Below, piece by piece: positions 57,761 to 64,000 of a DNA stretch of 64,000 bases. The position numbers were made by a program, and so were the translations under genes. Position 1 is the stretch's first letter, and each line of letters starts with the position of its first letter. The notes beneath the pieces were generated by a model, which worked only from the letters and a program-made list of their open reading frames with translations, was not told where the DNA came from and did no database searches. Origin of the DNA: Paenibacillus_AA sp045062745. GTDB lineage: Bacteria; Bacillota; Bacilli; Paenibacillales; NBRC-103111. The stretch spans positions 62,001 through 126,000 of the forward strand of contig NZ_JBJGED010000006.1 of the NCBI RefSeq assembly GCF_045062745.1, read 5' to 3'.

Positions 57761-57936
57761 TTCTGGAACGTGATCGTGATCTTGTCCTGCTTCGCGCCTC
57801 CGGTACTCGCCGGACTCGAGCTTGTGCTGTTGCCGGTCGTGCCGGCCGGGTCCTTCGATCCACATGCCGCCAGACTTACGGCTAGTGTGCCTGCCAATGC
57901 TATAGACATCAGTTTTTTCGTAAATGCCGCCGCAAT
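57754..57936 (-). pseudogene. Stump of an extracellular solute-binding lipoprotein gene
   Basis: The frame reads AAAFTKKLMSIALAGTLAVS, then LAACGSKDPAGTT, a Ser/Thr/Gly linker, and KQDKITITFQNI, and then stops. This is the signal peptide, lipobox (LAAC), linker and first beta strand of an ABC sugar-type solute-binding protein (normally about 430-550 residues). The start position now reads ATT behind GGGGAG, so initiation is doubtful. The remainder of the gene is missing, and a repeat unit begins right at the truncation. 57937-58125 holds only the upstream region of the SDR gene. Confidence 0.75.
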
Positions 57937-58125
57937 GCTCCCCTGATTGAATCAGATGCCCTTATTATGCTGGGGTGCTGGGGGTGATCAACAAGGCGAG
58001 AACTTAGGGAGTGAGGTTTGTTTTTTTAGGGAGAAACTAATTGGGGCTGAGTCGGTGTAAATATGACAACCTTTGTCTTATTGATGCCTTATCATAGGGG
58101 AGGAATAGGAAAGGAGCGATAGAGG

Positions 58126-59037
58126 ATGAAAGCTTTAGAGGGAAAAGTAGCTCTAGTCGCCGGGGCCACACGTGGAGCCGGCCGGGGGATCGCGATTGAG
58201 CTCGGGGCCGCCGGGGCAACCGTCTATGTGACCGGGCGCACGACGCGTACGCAGCGTTCCGAGTATGATCGGCCGGAAACGATTGAAGAAACCGCGGAAC
58301 TGGTTGACCAGGTCGGAGGCCGGGGGATCGCGGTGCAGGTGGATCATCTCGATCCCGATCAAGTGCAGGCTCTGATCGTACGGATCGAGCAGGAGCAAGG
58401 GCGGCTCGACATTCTGATCAACGATGTGTGGGGGGGCGAGACGTTGGCCCAGTGGAACGTGCCCGTCTGGGAGCACTCCCTTCCCGGAGGGCTGCGCCTG
58501 CTTCGGCTTGGGATCGATACTCATATTATTACGAGCCATTTTGCTTTGCCTCTCCTGACCCGGAGCCCTAACGGACTGGTCATTGAGATGACGGACGGCA
58601 CCGCCGACTACAACGAGAAGCACTACCGCCACTCCCTTTTCTACGATCTCGCCAAAACGTCTGTTCTTCGTATGGCTAAATCTTTAGCCCATGAACTAAA
58701 GCCCTACGGCTGTACCGCGGTGGCCGTGACTCCCGGCTGGATACGTTCCGAAATGATGCTGGATCACTTTGGGGTTACGGAAGTCAATTGGCGGGACGCC
58801 ACCGCTAAGGAGCCTCATTTCATCATCTCGGAGACGCCTCGGTATGTCGGGCGCGGGATTGCCGCTCTGGCCGCAGATCCGGAGCTTGCCCGGTGGAACG
58901 GGCAATCGGTGTCCAGCGGGCAGCTCGCCCAAGTGTACGGGTGTTATGATTTGGACGGCTCCCAGCCCGATGCGTGGCGGTATATCGTGGAAGTGCAGGA
59001 TGCCGGCAAACCGGCGAATGCGAGCGGGTATCGGTGA
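58126..59037 (+). CDS. SDR-family oxidoreductase
   Basis: This is a 303-residue protein behind AAAGGAGCGATAGAGG. Cofactor motif: VALVAGATRGAGRGIAIELG (TGxxxGxG-like, with AGATRGAGRG), then VTGRTTRTQRSEYDRPETIE, an NADP-favouring Arg pair. The catalytic Tyr-x-x-x-Lys reads as YDLAKTSV. The DHRS1-like insertion DVWGGETLAQWNVPVWEHSL is characteristic of a subgroup of bacterial SDRs. The substrate is unknown. Confidence 0.88.
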   Translation: MKALEGKVALVAGATRGAGRGIAIELGAAGATVYVTGRTTRTQRSEYDRPETIEETAELVDQVGGRGIAVQVDHLDPDQVQALIVRIEQEQGRLDILINDVWGGETLAQWNVPVWEHSLPGGLRLLRLGIDTHIITSHFALPLLTRSPNGLVIEMTDGTADYNEKHYRHSLFYDLAKTSVLRMAKSLAHELKPYGCTAVAVTPGWIRSEMMLDHFGVTEVNWRDATAKEPHFIISETPRYVGRGIAALAADPELARWNGQSVSSGQLAQVYGCYDLDGSQPDAWRYIVEVQDAGKPANASGYR

Positions 59038-59044
59038 TCCTGAG

Positions 59045-59079
59045 AAAGCCTCCTGTCCATTAGATGAACAGGAGGCTTT
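59045..59079. terminator. Bidirectional terminator between SDR and VOC genes
   Basis: AAAGCCTCCTGT and ACAGGAGGCTTT pair perfectly over 12 bp with A and T flanks. Confidence 0.88.
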
Positions 59080-59098
59080 GTTTGTTGTCCGTGTGCGA

Positions 59099-59530
59099 TT
59101 ACTGGGGCTGATCCCCTAGGACATTCACTTGGAAAGTAACACCGAACTTGTCCTTTATTCTCCCATACAAGGGGCTCCAATCCGTCTTCTGAAGGGGCAC
59201 GACGACTTGTCCGCCGTCTTCCAAGGCGGCGAAAATTTCTCTCGCTCTTGTCTCTTCTGTAGGATAGAGGGCAATCGTAACCGTATCGCCTGGCTGATAA
59301 TTCATGCCTGGGTACGTATCGGAGAACATGATATCCGCGTCGCCGACTTTCAAGTGCGCATGCATAACGCGATTCTTCATGTCGTCCGGCAACGGATAAT
59401 TCGGGTCCGCCGGCATATCTCCGAACGTATGGATGCTCATTACTTTCCCGCCCAGCGCTTTCTCGTAAAAAAGCACCGCTTCTTTCGTGGTACCGTCAAG
59501 ATTCAAATACGGGCTCAAGCTGATTGACAT
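59099..59530 (-). CDS. VOC-family (PhnB/glyoxalase-like) protein
   Basis: This is a 143-residue protein behind AAAGGAGCTGTTAACTG. PhnB-type features are SPYLNLDGTTKEAVLFYEKA, VMHAHLKVGDADIMFSDTYP, and the C-terminal WSPLYGRIKDKFGVTFQVNV. It is a paired beta-alpha-beta-beta-beta dimer fold. No conserved metal triad is obvious. The true activity is unknown. Confidence 0.9.
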   Translation of the reverse strand: MSISLSPYLNLDGTTKEAVLFYEKALGGKVMSIHTFGDMPADPNYPLPDDMKNRVMHAHLKVGDADIMFSDTYPGMNYQPGDTVTIALYPTEETRAREIFAALEDGGQVVVPLQKTDWSPLYGRIKDKFGVTFQVNVLGDQPQ

Positions 59531-59575
59531 CAGTTAACAGCTCCTTTGATAAATTGGACAACCTCATTTCAACAT

Positions 59576-59905
59576 TCAACGTTTCCGCATCTTTTTGCCC
59601 CTCGCGATCTCGGTCTCGAGCGCGCTGAGCTTCGGTTCCCAGAAGGAGCGAAACCGATCGAGCCAAACGTCGACCTCCTGCATCGGCTGGGCGTTCAGCG
59701 AATAGATGCGGCGCTGCTCATCGACCTTTACGCTGGCGAAACCGCTGTCCCGCAGAACCCGAAGATGCTGCGAAACGGCCGCTTGGGTAATGCCGAACTC
59801 ATTATGGATCACCTCGACAATATCGCCGGAGCGTCGCTCGCCCTCGGCGAGCAACTCCAAGATGCGGCGCCGTACCGGGTCGCCGAGAACATCGAAGGCG
59901 TTCAT
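59576..59905 (-). CDS. ArsR-family transcriptional regulator
   Basis: This is a 109-residue winged helix. DVLGDPVRRRILELLAEGER and GITQAAVSQHLRVLRDSGFA are the ArsR/SmtB HTH segments, followed by the wing VDEQRRIYSLNAQP. No metal-binding Cys cluster is present. ArsR genes paired with SRPBCC genes are a common autoregulated arrangement. Its ATG overlaps the SRPBCC stop (ATGA). Confidence 0.92.
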   Translation of the reverse strand: MNAFDVLGDPVRRRILELLAEGERRSGDIVEVIHNEFGITQAAVSQHLRVLRDSGFASVKVDEQRRIYSLNAQPMQEVDVWLDRFRSFWEPKLSALETEIARGKKMRKR

Positions 59906-60543
59906 TCGGCCCCCTGCGACCCGCTTCCCGTGTAGAAGGCCGTGGTCAGCTTCGCTGCGGCCTCGGCCTGGGCCGGATTCTCACCGGCTGCTACAGCCGC
60001 ACGCCGCCAGTCCTCGCTGCAGTCGGCCATAAAAGATTTCCCTTCGCTGGAGGCGCTAAAGGCGTTTTCATCTATACGGTCCGTATCACCCGCCGAAAGG
60101 TGGAACTCCAACCCAACCAAGGCTAGATCCCAGCCGACACCGACCGCACCCGGCCCAAACTTTTTCCAGTGGTCGTCAATCGGGCAAATGTGAGACAACT
60201 TCAGGCGGGACCGGTCATCCCCTTCGGCGGTTAAGCGCAGCTCGACCCAGCTCATGCCGCCTCCGAATTCCCAGGTCACGGAGAAATATTGCGGCGGCTC
60301 ACATTCGGTAATTACGCCGCCGGCGTTATTCTCGATTTGATACCGACCCCCGAGCTTTAATTCACCGCTGACCGGCGCAAACCAGCGGACCAACCGCTCC
60401 GGATCGGTCATCGCATCCCAAAGATCTTCCGGCGTAGTGTCGTAAGAGCGCTCGAGCGTAACGCTCCGAGCTGGCTTTCCCTCTCGCTCGAGCTCCGACA
60501 CCGTGCGGGTTACAGCTCCGAAACAAGATTCTAAATTGAACAT
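59902..60543 (-). CDS. SRPBCC/AHSA1-domain protein
   Basis: The start is the ATG of MFNLESCFGAVT behind AGGTGAGTGATT, giving 213 residues. The AHSA1-type START fold shows SVTLERSYDTTPEDLWDAMT, RWFAPVSGELKLGGRYQIEN, ITECEPPQYFSVTWEFGGGM and a closing GWDLALVGLEFHLS. It likely binds a hydrophobic ligand. It is the first gene of a two-gene operon with the ArsR regulator. Confidence 0.9.
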   Translation of the reverse strand: MFNLESCFGAVTRTVSELEREGKPARSVTLERSYDTTPEDLWDAMTDPERLVRWFAPVSGELKLGGRYQIENNAGGVITECEPPQYFSVTWEFGGGMSWVELRLTAEGDDRSRLKLSHICPIDDHWKKFGPGAVGVGWDLALVGLEFHLSAGDTDRIDENAFSASSEGKSFMADCSEDWRRAAVAAGENPAQAEAAAKLTTAFYTGSGSQGAE

Positions 60544-60570
60544 AATCACTCACCTCGATCGGCATTTTTC

Positions 60571-60626
60571 CTTATACAAGTTTATGCTTATACAAGTTTG
60601 TACTTATATAAAGATAGCTTGTATTT
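60571..60626. promoter_or_regulatory. Operator repeats before the SRPBCC-ArsR operon
   Basis: CTTATACAAGTTT occurs at 60571-60583 and again at 60587-60599, 16 bp apart. TACTTATATAA and a GCTTGTATTTATAG half-match follow. ArsR autoregulation is inferred. Confidence 0.55.
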
Positions 60627-60756
60627 ATAGTTCTGTCAAGGAACAGCCTATTTTTGTTGAGAGAAAGAGGAAATCGTGAAGCACGGATCGAAATTTCAAC
60701 GAATTAGTCCCGGTGAGCCGTTTTCGAAAAAGCATCATCAGTGATGGAGGTAAGAC

Positions 60757-61653
60757 ATGGATTACATTACGCCGAAAGAAGCGGTGCTAAAGGTGAAACG
60801 GTGGCCTAAAGATCCCATAGCCGCGGGTCGTCGTCATACCGTTGGGCTTAAATCGGACGGCACGGTGACGGCTGTGGGCGATAATAAATATGGCCAATGT
60901 GAGGTAAGCGGCTGGCGCGACATTGTGGCGGTTGCAGCCGGTAATGTTCATATGGCGACAAACACGGGTAATGCTCACACAATCGGGCTTAAGTCGGACG
61001 GCACGGTGGCGGCTGTCGGTTGGAATAAGCATAACCAATGCAATGTAAACGACTGGCGCGATATTGTAGCGGTTGCAGCGGGTTGGTGTCGTACCATTGG
61101 GCTTAAATCGGATGGCACGGTGGTTGCTGTGGGCCGAAATAATGAAGGGGAATGCCATGTAAGCGGGTGGCATGATATGGTGGCGGTAACGGCCGGTGAC
61201 TGGCATACCGTTGGGCTGAAATCGGACGGCACGGTGACGGCTGTGGGTAATAATCGGTATAGCCAATGCAATGTAAGCGGCTGGCGCGACATTGTGGCGG
61301 CGGCCGCGGGTTACCTTCATACCGTTGGGCTTAAATCGGACGGCACAGTTACGGCTGTGGGTTGGAATAAGCATGGCCAATGCGATGTAAGCGGCTGGCG
61401 CGGTATTGTGGCGATAGCGGCAGGCAGTTCTCATACCATCGGCCTGAAATCGGACGGTACTGTGGCGGCTGTGGGTTGGAATGAGCATGGTCAATGCCAT
61501 GTAAGCGGCTGGCGCGATATTGTGGCGATTGCGGCGGGTTGCGCTCATACTCTTGGCCTAAAATCGGACGGCACGGTGGTTGCTGTGGGTGATCATGAAT
61601 ATGGCCAATGCGAAGTAAGCAGCTGGCGCGGCATCCAACTGCCCGGAAATTAG
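60757..61653 (+). CDS. RCC1-repeat protein, seven-bladed propeller
   Basis: This is a 298-residue protein behind GGAGGTAAGAC. After 25 lead residues it is built of seven repeats of about 38 residues: HTVGLKSDGTVTAVGDNKYG then QCEVSGWRDIVAVAAG, each with one conserved Cys and Trp. Seven repeats exactly match the seven blades of an RCC1 propeller. The first repeat has a small insertion (NVHMATNTGNA). There is no signal peptide. Bacterial RCC1 proteins are poorly understood; the nearly identical repeats suggest recent duplication or gene conversion. Confidence 0.9.
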   Translation: MDYITPKEAVLKVKRWPKDPIAAGRRHTVGLKSDGTVTAVGDNKYGQCEVSGWRDIVAVAAGNVHMATNTGNAHTIGLKSDGTVAAVGWNKHNQCNVNDWRDIVAVAAGWCRTIGLKSDGTVVAVGRNNEGECHVSGWHDMVAVTAGDWHTVGLKSDGTVTAVGNNRYSQCNVSGWRDIVAAAAGYLHTVGLKSDGTVTAVGWNKHGQCDVSGWRGIVAIAAGSSHTIGLKSDGTVAAVGWNEHGQCHVSGWRDIVAIAAGCAHTLGLKSDGTVVAVGDHEYGQCEVSSWRGIQLPGN

Positions 61654-61680
61654 TTTTCAATGTTTACATCAAACGTCCAA

Positions 61681-62397
61681 TTATGTCTCAGCACTCCGCC
61701 TAACCACATACGTGAGGCAATCGCAGCTCAGACTCACGTCCCGCCCCTCCCGTTCGATGTCGAACTGAAGCGGCCTCACCGTGTGCAGCAGCACTTCCCA
61801 CCCGGCGAACGCCTCGGCCAGCGCTTGCTCCGCCCGTTCCGTCGGCAAGTTCACCTCGATCATCGGGTCCCGCGAGGCGTCTGAGGCTACGTCGACTTCC
61901 CGAATCTGCGTCCCCATGATGAGGCAATTGATGCCTCCGTCCCGCGTCCCGTCCGCCATGCGGTGCAGCACCTCCCCCAGCACACGCTCCGACTCTACAT
62001 GCTCCAACGACGAGACGGCGACGATGAAGTCGTACTCACGCTCCGCGATGCCGAAGGTTCCGATATCGGAAAGGCGAGGTTCAATGCAAGCGCTCACCCC
62101 GAGCGGCTCACTGTAGGCTTGCAATTTGTCGAGCGCCGCCTGGAGCAGATCTACGCAGACGACGCGGCCGCCCCGAGCCTGCACCGCTTGCGCGATCGGA
62201 ATGCTGTTCCGCCCCACGCCGCAGCCCAGGTCGAGCACCTGCAGTCCCTCCGCTCCCTCGAACCGTGCCAACGTGTCCATGACCGTCTTCACTGGACGAT
62301 GCAGCCAGGAGCCCGATTCGAATAGCTTGTACTGGTCGTAGCATTGCTCATGATACAGACGTTCAGCTTGACGGATCTGTGCAATTCTGGGTTCCAT
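61681..62397 (-). CDS. Class I SAM-dependent methyltransferase
   Basis: This is a 238-residue protein. Motif I is LQVLDLGCGVGRNSIPIAQA (about 55), motif II VVCVDLLQAALDKL, motif IV EYDFIVAVSSLEHVESE. It is a methyltransf_11/12-like small-molecule enzyme. The N-terminal 50 residues (RLYHEQCYDQYKLFESGSWL) may contact the substrate. The target is unknown. The gene stands alone. Confidence 0.87.
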   Translation of the reverse strand: MEPRIAQIRQAERLYHEQCYDQYKLFESGSWLHRPVKTVMDTLARFEGAEGLQVLDLGCGVGRNSIPIAQAVQARGGRVVCVDLLQAALDKLQAYSEPLGVSACIEPRLSDIGTFGIAEREYDFIVAVSSLEHVESERVLGEVLHRMADGTRDGGINCLIMGTQIREVDVASDASRDPMIEVNLPTERAEQALAEAFAGWEVLLHTVRPLQFDIEREGRDVSLSCDCLTYVVRRSAET

Positions 62398-62560
62398 TCG
62401 TGACAGCCCCTCCCTATCGGCAGTAGGAATAATGCTTGCATTTCATCAGTATATCCTATCAAACTTAGGAGAAGGGAAGCGGTTCCTAAAAAAATTCGAT
62501 TGCTCCTGATAGATTCGCATAGATTCCGGCATCGATAGGGTAGAGGGAGGATGTGGCGAC

Positions 62561-63346
62561 ATGATCAGCATGCAGAGTGAACGGACGGCGGAACTGGAGG
62601 TGCTGCGGGCCCTGCAGACGGGTTCGGCCGAGACGGATGACCGCGAACTCGTCGAGCGAGCACGCGGCGGCGACCAGGAAGCCTTCAGCGAGCTCGTCCG
62701 GAAGCACCGCGCGCAGGCGTTCGGGTGGGCGAACCACATTACGCGCGATGAACATATGGCCGAGGACGTCGTGCAGGACGCGCTCATTCGGGCGTTTCTC
62801 CATCTCGGCACGTTGGTCGACACCGGCCGTTTCTTGCCGTGGCTGCAGCGGATCATCCGCAACCAGGCGTATATGAAGCTCCGCCGAGGGGGCCCCTTCG
62901 GGAAGGAGCGTCCGTTCTCCGGCTTCCGTTCCGCTAGCGCGGATGCCGAGGAAGGATCCAGGGGAGACGTCCCCGCCATGGATTGGAGCAACATCGATCA
63001 CATCCTGTTTCGGCTGTCGCGGTCGGCCCAGGCCGCTGCGGAGAACAGCCACGACCCGGCGAGCAGCCTGCTTCGGCGCGAGCTGATGGACGGACTGCGC
63101 GCGCTTCTGCATTGCCTGGGCAAGCGGGAACGACAAATCTTCGAGGCCCACTTCTTCGGGGAGCTGTCTCCGGCCGAGATCGCGGCTATCTTCGAGACGT
63201 CGACGGCCAATGTGTACAACGTGCTGTCCCGCTCCCGCAGCAAGGTGCAGCGAGAGCGCATCCGCGTCTCGATCCGCCTCTACGTGCAGCGTCGCGCGGA
63301 TCTGGGCTTGCGTCGGGTCCACATTTTGCCGCCGCCGCAGTTGTAA
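62561..63346 (+). CDS. ECF-type RNA polymerase sigma factor
   Basis: This is a 261-residue protein behind GGGAGGATGTGGCGAC. Region 2 is GDQEAFSELVRKHRAQAFGW, then EDVVQDALIRAFLHLGTLVD. Region 4 is LGKRERQIFEAHFFGELSPA and FETSTANVYNVLSRSRSKVQ. A long linker (residues 105-165) separates them, larger than in typical ECF sigmas (about 180 residues in all). The gene is followed 43 bp later by the truncated unknown gene, likely cotranscribed. No anti-sigma-like gene is visible in the window. Confidence 0.9.
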   Translation: MISMQSERTAELEVLRALQTGSAETDDRELVERARGGDQEAFSELVRKHRAQAFGWANHITRDEHMAEDVVQDALIRAFLHLGTLVDTGRFLPWLQRIIRNQAYMKLRRGGPFGKERPFSGFRSASADAEEGSRGDVPAMDWSNIDHILFRLSRSAQAAAENSHDPASSLLRRELMDGLRALLHCLGKRERQIFEAHFFGELSPAEIAAIFETSTANVYNVLSRSRSKVQRERIRVSIRLYVQRRADLGLRRVHILPPPQL

Positions 63347-63388
63347 CGCCGTTTCCATCCCTCCCTACCATATCTTTAGGAGGCTCCC

Positions 63389-64000
63389 ATGAGCGAGACG
63401 ACCAGCAAAAATTGGACCAAGACGTGGACCACCGCCGCCCAAGCGATCCATGGCGCGATCGCCTACACCGATAAAAATCATTATTCCTTAGTGGACGTTA
63501 TGGGGATTACCGGGCATGCCTTCCGCATCAACATCGACCCGGATCATATTGACGTCGCGGGCCCAACCATGTTCCCGGGCGGGTACTTGTTCCGCAGAAA
63601 TCTTTGCAATCTCGGGTTCATCAGCAACTTGTCGGATGCGGAGAAGCCGTTCACGCCGGACAAAGTGGAGAAGGTGTTGGCCCTTATCCAGCAAGCGGTG
63701 GATCGGGGCACCCCGGCCATTACATTCGATCTGTTCATGCCGGAGTTCGGGCTGATCTACGGCTACGATGACGAGAAGCAGCTGTTCCACGCGAAGGATG
63801 TGTCCAAGGAAGGCACGATCTCGTACACCGATTTCGTGGAGAAGCGCGGAATGCTGTGGGTGACGACAATCAGCGAGAGCCTGCCCCACTCCAAGTACGA
63901 AACGCTCCGCATGGCGCTGGACATGATCGTCGACCATGCCCGGGGGCGCGAGTGGCAGCATGTGTTCGAAGGCAAGTACATGATCGGCCTGAAGGGCTAT
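63389..64000 (+). CDS. Unknown protein, cut by right window edge
   Basis: An open frame runs from the ATG behind TTTAGGAGGCTCCC to the window end (204 residues seen). It starts MSETTSKNWTKTWTTAAQAI, then HGAIAYTDKNHYSLVDVMGI, GHAFRINIDPDHIDVAGPTM and FDLFMPEFGLIYGYDDEKQL. The family is uncertain; a distant likeness to BtrH-N or C39-like proteins is possible, but no catalytic Cys is seen. It lies directly behind the ECF sigma gene and is probably in its operon. Confidence 0.7.
   Translation, partial: MSETTSKNWTKTWTTAAQAIHGAIAYTDKNHYSLVDVMGITGHAFRINIDPDHIDVAGPTMFPGGYLFRRNLCNLGFISNLSDAEKPFTPDKVEKVLALIQQAVDRGTPAITFDLFMPEFGLIYGYDDEKQLFHAKDVSKEGTISYTDFVEKRGMLWVTTISESLPHSKYETLRMALDMIVDHARGREWQHVFEGKYMIGLKGY

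Noticed and set aside
1..64000. CRISPR arrays.
   Set aside because: No run of identical 24-40-bp repeats with unique spacers was seen; the repeat arrays at 28.3 and 57.6 kb are degenerate and have only four units.

Overview
The window reads as a chromosome segment of a spore-forming, fairly GC-rich Firmicute of the Paenibacillaceae (Paenibacillus/Cohnella type). The evidence is an alpha/beta-type small acid-soluble spore protein, a YheC/YheD-type spore-coat ATP-grasp protein, a YdjO-like protein, a LutABC lactate operon with its GntR regulator, strong GGAGG ribosome sites, and frequent GTG/TTG starts. The species cannot be fixed from sequence alone.

Bases 1 to about 15160 are the right-hand part of a tailed-phage prophage whose left end lies outside the window. 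From the attachment side inward it holds: a large serine recombinase ending 37 bp before the 3' half of a tRNA-Thr(CGT) gene (attR); a rightward lysogeny block (HTH repressor, ImmA/IrrE protease, small protein, integrase); an operator array with five copies of one 16-bp palindrome; leftward Cro/XRE regulators; a Lin1244/Lin1753-type replisome organizer with an origin-like repeat cluster inside the gene; many small early genes; an ArpU-like late regulator; a catalytic-domain-only tyrosine recombinase; and a packaging block (YqaS-type TerS, HNH/P-loop fusion, an AT-rich cargo gene with its own promoter and terminator, P27-type TerS, and the start of TerL running off the left edge). A second cargo-like unit, two small genes on the opposite strand with their own promoter, sits at 7106-7725.

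From 15215 rightward the sequence is ordinary chromosome. In order: SASP; lutR-lutABC (L-lactate oxidation) and a fumarylacetoacetate-hydrolase-family enzyme; an MHYT-PAS-GGDEF cyclase; glnS; spore-coat ATP-grasp; methyltransferase; a PadR regulator divergent from a small membrane protein, with palindromic operators; cold-shock protein; AlkD-like repair protein; a GH3 lipoprotein; two MFS transporters; a TRM11-like methyltransferase; a metallophosphoesterase; an SDR/aldo-keto reductase pair; a PrmC-like methyltransferase; an N-acetylglucosamine-kinase-like ATPase; a PDZ-Lon protease divergent from rpoN (sigma-54); and a TetR/EmrB efflux pair with two identical operators.

The last third holds a polysaccharide-modification locus (GH26-like hydrolase facing an AlgJ/AlgX-like and MBOAT pair), an acetamidase/formamidase, a YeiH-type transporter, a heterodimeric ABC exporter, the stump of a solute-binding lipoprotein next to a repeat array, an ArsR-SRPBCC operon, a seven-blade RCC1 propeller protein, another methyltransferase, and an ECF-type sigma factor followed by a truncated unknown gene.

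Several intergenic gaps carry degenerate short repeat families (28.27-28.46 kb, 38.26-38.43 kb, 40.5 kb, 57.57-57.76 kb) and a two-copy hairpin repeat (23.05 and 25.13 kb). The most promising sites for unrecorded biology are the two autonomous cargo units in the prophage, the strongly structured non-coding segments at 3055-3125, 4094-4152 and 4611-4804, and the pairing of a serine integrase with a tRNA target.
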